Assembly (NCBI RefSeq): GCF_018256155.1
Contig: NZ_JAERLY010000006.1
Span: forward strand, 114,282 to 178,281
Reading direction: 5' to 3'
Length of the DNA stretch: 64,000 nucleotides
DNA from: Gluconobacter sp. Dm-62
GTDB taxonomy: Bacteria; Pseudomonadota; Alphaproteobacteria; Acetobacterales; Acetobacteraceae
The position numbers were made by a program, and so were the translations under genes. Below the pieces are notes generated by a model. That model did not search any database. It was not told the origin of the DNA and saw nothing but the letters and a program-made list of their open reading frames with translations. Below are positions 1-9,224 of the stretch, in pieces. The stretch's first letter is position 1. Each line of letters starts with the position of its first letter.

Positions 1-19
1 ACCAGAACAAGGAACGCAT

Positions 20-46
20 GGGGCAGTAAGAATCGCAGACTGCCCC
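20..46. terminator. Hairpin downstream of the first gene (weak terminator candidate)
   Basis: GGGGCAGT at 20-27 pairs perfectly with ACTGCCCC at 39-46 around an 11-base loop, just past the stop codon of the minus-strand gene at 56-451. No clear T-run follows on either strand, so it is only a possible terminator or mRNA-stabilising hairpin. The other bases of 1-55 hold no gene I can see. Confidence 0.4.
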
Positions 47-55
47 TTCCCGGCC

Positions 56-451
56 TCAGTGGTGGCCGAGCTTGCGTCCTGCGGCTGCCAGATTGGCTGA
101 AAGCGTCTGAAAAGAAGCGGCGATATGAGACTGGACAGCCGCACTCCCCGCATGAACATGGGAGATCCGCGCACTCGCGTCTTGGCTGATCGCCGTTTCT
201 TCCCGGTTGGCCTGAGCCGCAACACACGCATTGTAGACGCGAGCCGCCTTTTCATAGACCGTCACGCGATCAACGCTCTCGTTATACTGTGCAACTGTGC
301 CGGCCTTGACCGCAGGCGCCTGCGGCTCAGCGCCACATTTTGCGGCGGTCCATGCCGCCTCGGCCGCACTGGCCGTTCCGGCACCGGCAATCCCCGCAAA
401 AACCAGACCAAACAGCATCGCCTTACGGATGGCGACAACGCAAAATGTCAT
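56..451 (-). CDS. Hypothetical secreted protein, 131 aa
   Basis: I do not recognise a family. The N-terminus has a basic start, a hydrophobic stretch (about residues 12-28) and a TASA-A site near residue 29, so it should be exported to the periplasm. The mature part is Ala-rich with two cysteines (in AKCGAEP and YNACVAA) that could form a disulfide, and it ends in a His-His tail. The start is supported by an AAGGGAG ribosome-binding site about 5 bases upstream. It lies 45 bases downstream of the dihydroorotase gene on the same strand and may be the last gene of that long transcript, though this is uncertain. Confidence 0.6.
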   Translation of the reverse strand: MTFCVVAIRKAMLFGLVFAGIAGAGTASAAEAAWTAAKCGAEPQAPAVKAGTVAQYNESVDRVTVYEKAARVYNACVAAQANREETAISQDASARISHVHAGSAAVQSHIAASFQTLSANLAAAGRKLGHH

Positions 452-496
452 ACAGCTCCCTTTCCTGATTGAAGCGTTGCGCGCCCTACGCCCAGA

Positions 497-1816
497 TCAA
501 GGCGCAAATTTGGCAGGCTCTCCGGTCGGCGCACCCGAAACCTCATTGTCCTGCATCACGACCGTTCCACGGACGATCGTCGCCATCGGCCAGCCTGTTA
601 CATGCGTTCCGTCAAACGGCGTCCAGCCTGCTGGCGTGACGATCCAGTCATTGGTAATTTCGCGCTCGGCCTTCATATCCACGAGCGTGAAATCGGCGTC
701 GAATCCAACAGCCATGCGCCCCTTCGTCTGCAGTCCGTAAACCCGTGCTGGCCCCGCCGCCATCAGATCCACCAGACGCGACAAGGACAGCCGCCCCGCA
801 TTCACATGATCAAGCATGACCGGCACGATGGTCTGCGTCCCCGTCAGACCCGCCGGGCATTTCGGCCAGGGAAGCTGCTTGGCCTCCAAAGGATGCGGCG
901 CATGATCGGACGAGACCACGTCCACGCGCCCGTCCCGCACGGCGCGCCAGCTTTCCTCCCAGTGCGGCCGATCACGCAACGGCGGGTTCATAACGGCCAA
1001 ACCACCGAGCTTTTCGTAACATTCCGGCGCCACCTGCGTCAGATGGTTCACCAGAACCTCGACCGTGGAAATGTCGCGATAATCAGCCAGATATTCCAGC
1101 TCTTCCGCCGTCGAAACATGCAGGATATGCGCCGGACGGTTGGTCTTGCGGGCCAGCGCCATGATGCGGCGCGTGCCAAGGAACGCACATTCCACATCCC
1201 GCCACACGCTGTGCGTTTCGTAAGGCTGGCCTTCATGGAACATCGGCTTGCGGGCCTGAAGGCGGTATTCGTCTTCAGAATGATAGGCCACGCGGCGATG
1301 CCCGGAGCGCATGACCGCTTCGAGCCCGGCATCGTCCTCGATCATCAGATTGCCCGTTGACGACCCGGCAAACACTTTCACCGCACAGACACCCGGCTGC
1401 TGTTCCAGCATTGCCAGGTCCGGCGTGTTCTCCCGCGTCGCACCGACATACATCCCGACATCCACATGCGCCGTCTTGCGGATATGATCGCGCTTCCAGT
1501 CAATCATCGTCACGTCTGTCACACTCGGGGACGTGTTGGGCATATCGAAAACCGTCGCGATACCGCCCAAAGCCGCAGCCCGCGTTCCGGTCTCAAGCGT
1601 TTCGACCTCGGGCTTGCCCGGGTCACGCAGATGGACATGCGCGTCGATCAGCCCGGGCAGAACATGCAGACCACGCGCATCGATCACCCGGTCCGCCTCA
1701 TCCGCAGACCCGACAGACAGCGACGCCACCTTCCCGTTGCGCACGCCGATATCCGCTTCAGCCTCGCCCCAGGGAAAAACGCAGATTCCGCCGCGGATGA
1801 TCAGATCGTAATGCAT
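497..1816 (-). CDS. pyrC: Dihydroorotase (amidohydrolase superfamily)
   Basis: Predicted to cyclise N-carbamoyl-L-aspartate to dihydroorotate, the third step of de novo pyrimidine synthesis. The 439-aa product begins MHYDLIIRGG. It has the metal-binding DAHVHLRDPG motif (His60, His62), a candidate bridging Lys147 (AVKVFAG), His179 and His233, and the SSDHAPH motif with Asp304, all typical of class I dihydroorotases, hydantoinases and allantoinases. The ATG at 1816 is chosen because upstream residues in the frame are not family-like and overlap asnB. The gap to asnB is 28 bases, which fits cotranscription. Allantoinase is a possible alternative activity, but the DHLRDPG-type motif favours dihydroorotase. 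Confidence 0.85.
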   Translation of the reverse strand: MHYDLIIRGGICVFPWGEAEADIGVRNGKVASLSVGSADEADRVIDARGLHVLPGLIDAHVHLRDPGKPEVETLETGTRAAALGGIATVFDMPNTSPSVTDVTMIDWKRDHIRKTAHVDVGMYVGATRENTPDLAMLEQQPGVCAVKVFAGSSTGNLMIEDDAGLEAVMRSGHRRVAYHSEDEYRLQARKPMFHEGQPYETHSVWRDVECAFLGTRRIMALARKTNRPAHILHVSTAEELEYLADYRDISTVEVLVNHLTQVAPECYEKLGGLAVMNPPLRDRPHWEESWRAVRDGRVDVVSSDHAPHPLEAKQLPWPKCPAGLTGTQTIVPVMLDHVNAGRLSLSRLVDLMAAGPARVYGLQTKGRMAVGFDADFTLVDMKAEREITNDWIVTPAGWTPFDGTHVTGWPMATIVRGTVVMQDNEVSGAPTGEPAKFAP

Positions 1817-1844
1817 GTTCCGTCCTTGCAAATCAGTAAGACAC

Positions 1845-3605
1845 TCATAAAGCGCGCGAGAGAGTTTCGAACGTATCCCCGTCCACGGGAACCCCTTCGA
1901 TATGATGACGGTGCCACAGCGCGTAAAACAGCAGCGTCCAGGCCTGACGCGCCACGCCGCGCTGGCTGGCCCGGGCAAAAAGACGCTCCACGTCCGGCCC
2001 GGGCATCATGGCCCTGATGCAGGGCTGCCGCGCGACCAGCGGTCCCAGACGGTAGGCGTGCTTCTCGATCCACGGCCCGACCGGCACGGTAAACCCCTGC
2101 TTCGGCGCAAAAGGACGCGCCTGCGGCAGCGCATTCTGAAGCCAGCGCCGCAGAAGCCATTTTCCGTAACCGTCCCGCACCTTGAAATGCTCCGGCAACG
2201 GCCAGATCGCTTTGGCGACAACGGGGTCCAGCAGCGGGGTCCGTCCTTCGACGGAATGCGCCATCAGGCACCGGTCCAGCTTGAGCAGCAGGTCGTTGGG
2301 CAGCCATTCCGCAATATCCAGCGCCTGAGCGCCTTCCAGCCCCGAAACGCCAAGCGCCAGCTCCGTCATGGCAATCCCGCGCCGCCACTGCCGCCCATGC
2401 TCTGCAAAGCGCCTACCGAACGTCCCGGACCGGTACGGCCCGCGACCGCCCTTCCACCAGGGCTTCATCACGCGCCGATAGCGGCCATAGCCTGCAAAAA
2501 GCTCGTCCCCGCCTTCGCCACTCAGGATAACAGTGACGTCCTTTTGCGCCTCACGCGCCAGAAACCATGTCGGGATGACGGCATAATCCGCAGCCGGATC
2601 GTCCATGCATGCCACGATGGCTGGCAGCTCACGCCAGACCATCTCTTCCGTCACGGTCAGAACATGATGCTCGGCCCCGACTGAAGCCGCCAGTGCAGCC
2701 GCATCGGCAGACTCGTCCGCAGCCCCGGCATCGAAACGCGCCGTCCAGGTACGCGGATGCGGTAGTCCCAGCCGATGCGCCGCCGCCAGAATGACCGAGC
2801 TGTCGATTCCGCCCGACAGGAACAGCCCCAGCGGCACATCCGCCCTCAGATGCGCGCCCACACTGTCGAGCAGCGCCGTATTCAGCCGCGCCAGCGCCTG
2901 CTCGTCGCTCAGACGGGCCGGAACCGTATCCCGCGCTTCATGCAGAACATGCCGCCGACGCGATTCCACGATTCGCCCATCGACAATCCGCAGCGTCTCA
3001 CCAGGCAGAAGCCGACGGATCCCATCGAAAATGATGTCCTGCCCCGTCGTGAACTGAAGCTGCATCAGTTCATCCCGCGCACCGTCCCGAACGCTGCGCC
3101 TACCAAACCCACCCGCCAGCAGCGCCTGTGGTTCTGAAGCAAACGCGATGCCACCCTCGTATGCGGCGATATAAAGCGGCTTGATGCCAAACGGATCACG
3201 CGACAGCACCATTTCATGCCGCCCATGCTCGTTCTCCACGATCGCGATGGCATACATGCCCCGCAATTCGTGCGTGTAACCCGCCCCATCATGCAGCCAC
3301 AGATGCAAGGGCGGTTCGCAGTCGCTCTGTGTCTGAAAAGACGTCCGGGAAAACCGCTTGCGGATCGCCGGATCGTTATAAATTTCCCCATTCGCGATCA
3401 GAGCTGCCGCACCAAGCCTGAACGGCTGCGCGCCACCCGCGATATCAACGATGGAGAGCCTGCGATGACGCAACGCCGCACCACCCAGATCCAGCCGCCC
3501 TTCCCCATCCGGTCCACGATGAAAAATGGCCTGGGACATCCGCTCCAGCGCATCCTGATCCGGACGATGCCCGGGCAGGCAGGACAGACCCGCAATTCCA
3601 CACAT
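1845..3605 (-). CDS. asnB: Asparagine synthase-type glutamine amidotransferase (AsnB family)
   Basis: Glutamine-hydrolysing amidotransferase of 586 aa. After Met removal, Cys2 (MCGIAG) is the N-terminal nucleophile of the class II glutaminase domain (about residues 1-200). The ATP-pyrophosphatase domain follows, with the P-loop SGGIDSS at 264-270 and a later GEGGDELFAGY motif. The start at 3605 is fixed by the need for Cys2, and it overlaps the glycosyltransferase stop by one base (TGATG), suggesting coupling. It may make asparagine. However, AsnB-like enzymes next to glycosyltransferases often amidate sugar acids or exopolysaccharide intermediates, and the two genes just upstream are glycosyltransferases, so the substrate is open. 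Confidence 0.85.
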   Translation of the reverse strand: MCGIAGLSCLPGHRPDQDALERMSQAIFHRGPDGEGRLDLGGAALRHRRLSIVDIAGGAQPFRLGAAALIANGEIYNDPAIRKRFSRTSFQTQSDCEPPLHLWLHDGAGYTHELRGMYAIAIVENEHGRHEMVLSRDPFGIKPLYIAAYEGGIAFASEPQALLAGGFGRRSVRDGARDELMQLQFTTGQDIIFDGIRRLLPGETLRIVDGRIVESRRRHVLHEARDTVPARLSDEQALARLNTALLDSVGAHLRADVPLGLFLSGGIDSSVILAAAHRLGLPHPRTWTARFDAGAADESADAAALAASVGAEHHVLTVTEEMVWRELPAIVACMDDPAADYAVIPTWFLAREAQKDVTVILSGEGGDELFAGYGRYRRVMKPWWKGGRGPYRSGTFGRRFAEHGRQWRRGIAMTELALGVSGLEGAQALDIAEWLPNDLLLKLDRCLMAHSVEGRTPLLDPVVAKAIWPLPEHFKVRDGYGKWLLRRWLQNALPQARPFAPKQGFTVPVGPWIEKHAYRLGPLVARQPCIRAMMPGPDVERLFARASQRGVARQAWTLLFYALWHRHHIEGVPVDGDTFETLSRAL

Positions 3606-4672
3606 CAGGCCCGCACCCCATCCAGAAAAGCCGACCATCGCGTCATGACAACGTCCTGTGCAAATTCCTGCTCAAACCGCGCCCGTCCGTTCACAGCAAG
3701 ACGCTGCGCCACCGCGGCGTCCTCCAGAACACTCGCGATCTGCGCGGCCAGATCACGCTCGTTCTCAACCTCCGCCAGAAGCCCGTCCTGTGTCCCTTCA
3801 AGGATTTCCTTCGGCCCCTGAATACTGCTCGCCACAACCGGAACACCAGCGGACAGAGCCTCGATCACGACATTGCCCAGCGGCTCGATCCGGGACGGAC
3901 AGACCAGAACATCGCACGCCCGCAGCCAGGGACCGCTCTGCGCGATCCAGCCGGGAAGATGAACACGAGCCGCAACAGTTTCCGCCTTCGCCAGCGCCTC
4001 AAGCGCCTCCCGCTCCGGCCCCTCGCCCGCAATCACTAGATGCACGCCCGGCAGGTGCTTCATGGCCCGGATCAAGACGTCGAAAGCCTTGTTCTCATGC
4101 AGCCGTCCCAACGCGAGAACAAACGGCACATCAGGAGGCAGAAACTCCGGCCGCTGCGGCGTCACGGACGAAAAATCCGTCGCGAAATTGGGTAGATGAT
4201 GCACGCGGTCGGCTGCCCAGCCCTGCGCCCGCATCCACTCCGCCAGACCGCGTGTATTGCCGATGAGATGGTCACAACGGCGATAGTTCGACAGGTCGTA
4301 ATACCCGCCCAGACGCCCGGCCATCTGCCACGGCCCTGACGGTACCAGCCGGGCCGCACGGCTCATCCATGCCACGACGACATCCGGCCTGAACGCTTTC
4401 AGACTGCGCCGGAGCCCCGGCGTGGTCCGCAGATCCAGCAGTCCACCAAACCGGAAGGCCCGGGTGTCGACGCCCGCTTCCTCAAGCCGCCCGACCCGGC
4501 CTTCATCCTGCCGGATCAGCGCCTGAACAGGGCGTCCGTCCCGCATCTGGGCCATCGTCAGACGCTCAAAGAACAGCTCCGCGCCACCCCTTGGAGCGCC
4601 AGCCATTACATGGGCCACACGACCCCGATACCCGTTGGGCGATGCAGAATTCATATCTCTTCTATCGGCCAT
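3605..4672 (-). CDS. Glycosyltransferase family 4 (GT-B fold)
   Basis: Cytoplasmic GT-B glycosyltransferase of about 355 aa, probably acting on a cell-surface glycan such as LPS core. It shows a glycine-rich N-terminal segment (MAGAPRGGAELF), the nucleotide-sugar-binding region ALGRLHENKAFD then IAGEGPE, and the EPLGNVVIEALSAGVPVVAS block with the E-x7-E motif. An internal ATG at 4654, preceded by AGAAGAG, is an alternative start. The gene lies between a heptosyltransferase-like gene (18-base gap) and asnB (1-base overlap), so the three are likely made together. Donor and acceptor cannot be read from sequence. Confidence 0.85.
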   Translation of the reverse strand: MADRRDMNSASPNGYRGRVAHVMAGAPRGGAELFFERLTMAQMRDGRPVQALIRQDEGRVGRLEEAGVDTRAFRFGGLLDLRTTPGLRRSLKAFRPDVVVAWMSRAARLVPSGPWQMAGRLGGYYDLSNYRRCDHLIGNTRGLAEWMRAQGWAADRVHHLPNFATDFSSVTPQRPEFLPPDVPFVLALGRLHENKAFDVLIRAMKHLPGVHLVIAGEGPEREALEALAKAETVAARVHLPGWIAQSGPWLRACDVLVCPSRIEPLGNVVIEALSAGVPVVASSIQGPKEILEGTQDGLLAEVENERDLAAQIASVLEDAAVAQRLAVNGRARFEQEFAQDVVMTRWSAFLDGVRA

Positions 4673-4690
4673 GCCCGACAGGGCATCAAG

Positions 4691-5614
4691 TCAGTCCGCG
4701 CACCCGCCGGAAGCACAAACGTCTTTTTCATGCAGGATCTTCGTCGCGGCCTTCAGGACAGCCGAAACATCCAGCTCATTGATCGGCGCGTGACCCTCCG
4801 GCCCAGGTGCTTCCACGAACCGCGCAAGCCGCCCGGCCGGTGCATATTCCGAGGCCCGCGACGGCCCGAACAGACCAAGCGTCGGCGCCCCCGCCGCGGC
4901 GGCCAGATGCATCAGTCCCGAATCATTCCCCACGAACAGAGCGCAACGCTGAAGAAGTGCAGCCACCTCACCCAGCGATTTGTTTCCCCCAAGGTCCAGA
5001 GCATCCGGCAGTGCCTTCAGCACCGGCTCCGCCCTCGCGCGCTCACCCTCACCGGGGCCATAAAACACAACAGGACGCAGATTTTCCGCCCTCAACGCCT
5101 GCGCCAGTTCCACAAACCGCTCGGGCGGCCAGATCTTGCCATCCCAGTTCGCTGTCGGCCCAAGTGCCAGCCACCTCCCTTTAGGCAGCGTCGCAGTCGC
5201 GTTCGCCCGCTGCGCGTCTGACGTCCAGACATGCGGCATGGGTGTCCTGCGATATCCGAGCGCCTCTCCAAGCTGTTCGATGCGCCGCCCGGGCCGACGC
5301 CCACCCCGCACGATGATCCGCCGCCGCGCGCGCAACGTCAGCCCGAGCAGAGAACCGCGCAGATCCACGACCATGAACCAGCGCGTCCGGAAACAGGCGC
5401 GCCACAGATCAATCCAGTGCCGATCATGCCGGCGCTTTTCCATGGTGATGATGCGTTCGCAACGCGGGTCCGCCTCGAAAAGCCCTGCCGCCACGGGGCC
5501 GCAGACCACCGTGAACATCGCCGCCGGATAACGCTTCTGCAATGTATCCAGCACACCCGTGGAAATGACCGCATCGCCCAGGCGGTTGGACGTGATGAAC
5601 AGGATCCGCATCAT
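4691..5614 (-). CDS. Glycosyltransferase family 9 (heptosyltransferase-like)
   Basis: ADP-heptose:LPS heptosyltransferase family, a cytoplasmic or peripheral-membrane enzyme that adds heptose to LPS core. It opens MMRILFITSNRLGDAVISTG, the typical GT9 N-terminus, and carries the diagnostic FVGNDSGLMHLAAAAGAPTL block followed by LFGPS. The start at 5614 gives the usual ATGA 4-base overlap with dnaQ; the next ATG at 5611 is equally possible. The following glycosyltransferase and AsnB homologue suggest an envelope-glycan sub-cluster inside an otherwise housekeeping operon. Which of the WaaC/WaaF/WaaQ roles it fills is not determined. Confidence 0.85.
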   Translation of the reverse strand: MMRILFITSNRLGDAVISTGVLDTLQKRYPAAMFTVVCGPVAAGLFEADPRCERIITMEKRRHDRHWIDLWRACFRTRWFMVVDLRGSLLGLTLRARRRIIVRGGRRPGRRIEQLGEALGYRRTPMPHVWTSDAQRANATATLPKGRWLALGPTANWDGKIWPPERFVELAQALRAENLRPVVFYGPGEGERARAEPVLKALPDALDLGGNKSLGEVAALLQRCALFVGNDSGLMHLAAAAGAPTLGLFGPSRASEYAPAGRLARFVEAPGPEGHAPINELDVSAVLKAATKILHEKDVCASGGCAD

Positions 5615-6297
5615 TCGCGGTGCCACACCGCATCCTTGATGGTGCTGACAAACGCCTCATGCGCCTGCAATTCTTCCGCCGTCGGGGGCGCCATTTTCCG
5701 TGCCGGGCGATGGGCCAGCGCGTTGATCCCCTCGGTCATGCTGCGACTGCGGGACGGGCCGGCCAGACCCAGCCCGCGCTGACGCCCCCCCATGAGTTCG
5801 ACATACACTTCGGCCAGCAGTTTGCAGTCCAGCAGCGCGTTATGGGTGCCACGCTGCGACAGGTCGATGCCGAAACGCCGACACAGCGCATCGAGGCTCG
5901 CAGGAAGGCCGGGATATTTTTTCCGCGCCATCTCCACCGTATCAATGGCCCGACTGGCATAGTCGAGCGGCTCGCGACCGCAGGCCTTCAGTTCGGCATT
6001 GACGAACTTGAAATCGAACCGCGCATTATGCGCGATCATCGGGCTGTCCCCGATGAACTCCAGAAACCCGTCCGCCACCTCGGCAAATCTCGGCTTGCCT
6101 TCCAGATCCTCGATCCGGAACCCGTGCACTTTCGTCGCCTCGGGCGGGATGTCGCGCTCGGGATGAACCATCACATGATAGGCCTCACCCGTCGGCAGAT
6201 CGTCGATCAGTTCGAGGGCCGCGATCTCGATGATGCGGTCGCCCATATCCGGGTCAAAGCCCGTGGTTTCCGTATCGAACAGGATGGATCGTTTCAT
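5611..6297 (-). CDS. dnaQ: DNA polymerase III epsilon subunit (3'-5' exonuclease)
   Basis: Proofreading subunit of the replicative polymerase, 228 aa. The exonuclease motifs are clear: ExoI LFDTETTGFDP near residue 7 (Asp and Glu metal ligands), ExoII HNARFDFKF, and ExoIII GTHNALLDCKLLAEVY with the catalytic His and Asp. The C-terminal tail of about 50 residues is Arg/Ala-rich, where the alpha-subunit contact normally lies. It overlaps coaE by 4 bases upstream and the heptosyltransferase-like gene by 4 bases downstream. The aroE-coaE-dnaQ order is common in alphaproteobacteria. Confidence 0.95.
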   Translation of the reverse strand: MKRSILFDTETTGFDPDMGDRIIEIAALELIDDLPTGEAYHVMVHPERDIPPEATKVHGFRIEDLEGKPRFAEVADGFLEFIGDSPMIAHNARFDFKFVNAELKACGREPLDYASRAIDTVEMARKKYPGLPASLDALCRRFGIDLSQRGTHNALLDCKLLAEVYVELMGGRQRGLGLAGPSRSRSMTEGINALAHRPARKMAPPTAEELQAHEAFVSTIKDAVWHRE

Positions 6298-6899
6298 GAC
6301 GCCTCACGAAGCCGGTGCAACAGGGCATGGACCTGCCTGACGGTCTGCCCACGCGAGAGGCCGGTTCGTATCACGATGTGGGCCCGGCGTCTGCGCTCAT
6401 GGTCGCTCATCTGCCGCGCCAGCAACCCTTTGGCATCCGTCACACTCATGCCCTCCCCACCGCGACCGCGCTGCCTGATACGTGCCAGCCGTGTCCCCAT
6501 CGGAGCTTCAGCCACCACCACCATATCGCAGCGCCGGTCCTCGCCGATTTCCATCAGCAGTGGAATATCCAACACACAGAACGGCTCCTGCCGCGCCCGG
6601 CACTGCTTCAAAAACCGCTTACGCTCGGCCCGGACGAGCGGGTGCATAATGGCTTCGAGACGTTTCAACGCCTCAGGACGCCCACGCACGGCCTCACGCA
6701 GCGCCGCACGATCCAGACATCCCTCACGAACGGTCCCCGGAAATTCCTTCCCGATCAGCGGCAGAGCTTTCCCCCGTTCGCCCTGAAGCGCCCGGACACA
6801 CGCATCCGCATCAAAAACCGGCACACCTTCCCTGCGGAAAAGCGCGGCGACCGTGCTTTTCCCGGCCGCCATGCCCCCGGTCAGACCAATAATCTTCAC
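6294..6899 (-). CDS. coaE: Dephospho-CoA kinase
   Basis: Catalyses the last step of coenzyme A synthesis, the ATP-dependent 3'-phosphorylation of dephospho-CoA. The 201-aa protein starts MKIIGLTGGMAAGKSTVAALF, an N-terminal Walker A P-loop, followed by the VPVFDADACVRAL substrate segment and HPLVRAERKRFL, both typical of CoaE. Length matches the family. It overlaps aroE and dnaQ by 4 bases each, so it is in the middle of a translationally coupled aroE-coaE-dnaQ block. Confidence 0.95.
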   Translation of the reverse strand: MKIIGLTGGMAAGKSTVAALFRREGVPVFDADACVRALQGERGKALPLIGKEFPGTVREGCLDRAALREAVRGRPEALKRLEAIMHPLVRAERKRFLKQCRARQEPFCVLDIPLLMEIGEDRRCDMVVVAEAPMGTRLARIRQRGRGGEGMSVTDAKGLLARQMSDHERRRRAHIVIRTGLSRGQTVRQVHALLHRLREAS

Positions 6900-7735
6900 G
6901 CGTCAGTGCGCAGGCTCGCCGCCAGCAGATCGAACGTCGTCCGATCCGCTTCAGGATCAACCCCGAACCATGCCCAAAACCCGGCCCGCGCCTGATGCAC
7001 GAGCATGCCCAGACCATCTACTGTCCGCAGCCCCCGCGCCTGAGCGGCCAGCAGAAGCGGCGTCTCGCGCGGCGTATAGACGATATCCGTCACGCACAGC
7101 CCCGGCGCGGCCTCGCGAAGGGCCGAATCCCAGTCCATCCCCGCCTTGCCGCCCATGCCCATCGACGTGGCATTCACCAGAAGCGAACAGCCCGACAGTA
7201 GCGACGGCCATTCATACCAGGCCACAGCCTCACCGCCGCCCAGCGCCTCGACCAGAGCCTCGGCCCGCTCCAGCGTCCGGTTGGCGATCACAACCTCGCA
7301 GCCCCGATCCAGAAGCGCCGCCGCAACGGCGCGCGCCGCGCCGCCCGCACCCAGAACCATGGCCCGACCGCCGATCGCCACGTCATGTGCGCTCAGATTG
7401 TCGCAAAACCCGGTCCCGTCCGTACAGTCGCCGATAATGCGTCCCGCCACGAAACAGATCGTGTTCACCGCCCCGGCCCGTTTGGCCGTCGGGGTCAGCT
7501 CATCACAGGCCCGCATCGCCGCTTCCTTGTGCGGGATGGTGACATTCACGCCCTGAAACCCGGCCTCAGCCAGTCCACGCAGCGCCCGATCGAAGCCTTC
7601 CGGTCGCGTCGGCAACGGCACATACGCACCGTTCACACCATTCACCCGGCACCAGTGATTGTGCATCAGCGGCGAGCGCGAATGCTCCACCGGCCATCCC
7701 ATGACGCCGGCAAGTTTCGTGTGCCCGTCAATCAT
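6896..7735 (-). CDS. aroE: Shikimate dehydrogenase (NADP+)
   Basis: Reduces 3-dehydroshikimate to shikimate in aromatic amino-acid synthesis. The 279-aa product has the substrate-binding HSRSPLMHN motif near residue 19, the catalytic Lys in NVTIPHKEAAM, the NADP-binding VLGAGGAARAV glycine motif and the conserved NRTLERAE segment (phosphate-binding Arg). Acetic acid bacteria also have membrane quinoprotein routes to dehydroshikimate, but this is the cytosolic biosynthetic enzyme. It overlaps the N-formylglutamate amidohydrolase-like gene by 4 bases upstream and coaE by 4 downstream. Confidence 0.95.
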   Translation of the reverse strand: MIDGHTKLAGVMGWPVEHSRSPLMHNHWCRVNGVNGAYVPLPTRPEGFDRALRGLAEAGFQGVNVTIPHKEAAMRACDELTPTAKRAGAVNTICFVAGRIIGDCTDGTGFCDNLSAHDVAIGGRAMVLGAGGAARAVAAALLDRGCEVVIANRTLERAEALVEALGGGEAVAWYEWPSLLSGCSLLVNATSMGMGGKAGMDWDSALREAAPGLCVTDIVYTPRETPLLLAAQARGLRTVDGLGMLVHQARAGFWAWFGVDPEADRTTFDLLAASLRTDA

Positions 7736-8508
7736 GCGCCCTCTCCTTCCGCCAGCCTTTCCCAGACTTTCGGCAGAAGCACCGCCAGACGCGCAGCCCA
7801 GTCCCGCTGTCCGGTCTTTTCGGCAATCAGATCCTGCCGGATTTCAATTTCCAGATAGGGCAGCCCACCCGCTTCCGCATGACGCGGCACCGTATAATCG
7901 GACGCGTCCGTCAGGACATAAGGTTCATTATCGCCCACACACAGCGTCGGGTCTTCACGCAGCAGTTCCAGAGCAATCGACGCCATGCGGCTGTCCTGAT
8001 TGTGAAGGATCCCGATCTGCCAGGGCCGATCCTTGCCATTCATCTGCGGCGTGAAACTGTGCAGCGCGATCAGCGCCGTCGGGCGGGGGCCGCGTTCGGT
8101 CAGAACTTCCGCGATCGTGTCATGATACGGATGCAGGATTTCCCGCTCCCGCTTCGCACGGCACGCTTCCTGCGCCGCCTGATTGACCGGAACCTGCGTC
8201 CCGTCGCTCACCAGCGGCATGGACGTCGGATGGCCCGGCGCGCGGTTGCAGTCGATCACAAGCCGGGAATAGACCTGCTCGATCAGCGCCGAACCCAGCG
8301 TCTCGTGCAAGACGCGCCCCACGCCCACGATACCGATATCCCAGGCTATGTGACGCTCCCAGTCCTCGGTCTGCACCCCCATATCCCCCAGCGCATCCGG
8401 AACCGCCCGCCCCGCATGGTCGCTCACGAACACGAACGGAGACGGCGTCTTTTCAGGAAAAAGAAGGAAAGGCGCCGGATCACTGGCGCCAAGAAGGGGA
8501 GCAGACAT
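7732..8508 (-). CDS. N-formylglutamate amidohydrolase family protein
   Basis: The 258-aa protein matches the FGase family, zinc-type hydrolases of N-formyl-L-glutamate. Motifs are FVSDHAGRAVPDAL, YSRLVIDCNRAPGHPTS, TALIALHSFTPQMNG and a C-terminal YLEIEIRQDLI segment. No histidine-utilisation genes are nearby, so a role in histidine breakdown is not supported and the substrate is inferred only from the family. It begins 19 bases after the third TlpA-like gene ends and overlaps aroE by 4 bases. Many alphaproteobacteria have maf at this position before aroE. Confidence 0.8.
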   Translation of the reverse strand: MSAPLLGASDPAPFLLFPEKTPSPFVFVSDHAGRAVPDALGDMGVQTEDWERHIAWDIGIVGVGRVLHETLGSALIEQVYSRLVIDCNRAPGHPTSMPLVSDGTQVPVNQAAQEACRAKREREILHPYHDTIAEVLTERGPRPTALIALHSFTPQMNGKDRPWQIGILHNQDSRMASIALELLREDPTLCVGDNEPYVLTDASDYTVPRHAEAGGLPYLEIEIRQDLIAEKTGQRDWAARLAVLLPKVWERLAEGEGA

Positions 8509-8527
8509 CAGGACTTCACACTCTTTA

Positions 8528-9199
8528 CTATCCAGCCAAGGCCCGCACAGTATGCCTCACGGCGTCCGCAGACCAGTCCATGTTCCCAATGGACTCCGCG
8601 ACGACCTCCCCTTTCGCGTTCAGGATCAGCGAACGCGGCACGCCATGCAGGGACATGACATCCGGCGTCAGCTCCTTCAGGTCATCGGGACGCACCTGCC
8701 GGATGGACTGCACCAGAGCCGTCTGATCCGCCGTCTCCATCATCACGCCCGACACCGGGTCGACCAGAACCGGAAGCGCGTCGATCCCATGGCTGTCATA
8801 AAACGCCCGGACCTTAGGAATGGTACTGCCACGCACCGCAACCGCCACGATCTGCGGACCATCCGCATCAAAAGCCTTTGCCACCGCATTCACCGAGGGC
8901 AGTTCACGAATGCAGGGCGGGCACCAGGTTGCCCAGAAATGCAGGATGAACGGATTGCCGTACCAGTGCGACAGCGGCACGTCCTGCCCCTGCTCGTTCT
9001 GCACGCTCAGCGGCGGCAGAACCTTCGGCACCGCCAGCTTCCCAAAAGAGTTCGGCTCGAAAGCCAGTCCCTTGTCAGCCTCTTCCTTTGCAGCCGTTGC
9101 AGCAATGGCCCCTGTTGAGATAGCGCCTCCTGAAACCAGAAGGGCACCGGCCCCTCCCAGAAGATGACGACGTGTCAGCGGAAAAGTCATGTTGGACAT
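8528..9199 (-). CDS. TlpA-family thioredoxin-like protein, Tat-exported (copy 1)
   Basis: Periplasmic thiol-disulfide protein of 223 aa. The N-terminus has a twin-arginine signal (LTRRHLLGGAGALL, Arg10-Arg11) then a hydrophobic stretch, so a folded, perhaps cofactor-bearing, export route is likely. The thioredoxin domain has [15 protein letters not shown] sequence with the CPPC active site at about 93-96. The start at 9199 is chosen for the AAGGA site 4-5 bases upstream. It is the last of three consecutive homologous genes, 25 bases after copy 2. TlpA proteins serve cytochrome c or copper-site maturation; the target here is unknown. Confidence 0.85.
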   Translation of the reverse strand: MSNMTFPLTRRHLLGGAGALLVSGGAISTGAIAATAAKEEADKGLAFEPNSFGKLAVPKVLPPLSVQNEQGQDVPLSHWYGNPFILHFWATWCPPCIRELPSVNAVAKAFDADGPQIVAVAVRGSTIPKVRAFYDSHGIDALPVLVDPVSGVMMETADQTALVQSIRQVRPDDLKELTPDVMSLHGVPRSLILNAKGEVVAESIGNMDWSADAVRHTVRALAG

Positions 9200-9224
9200 C
9201 CGTTCCTTCATTGCAGCAGATATG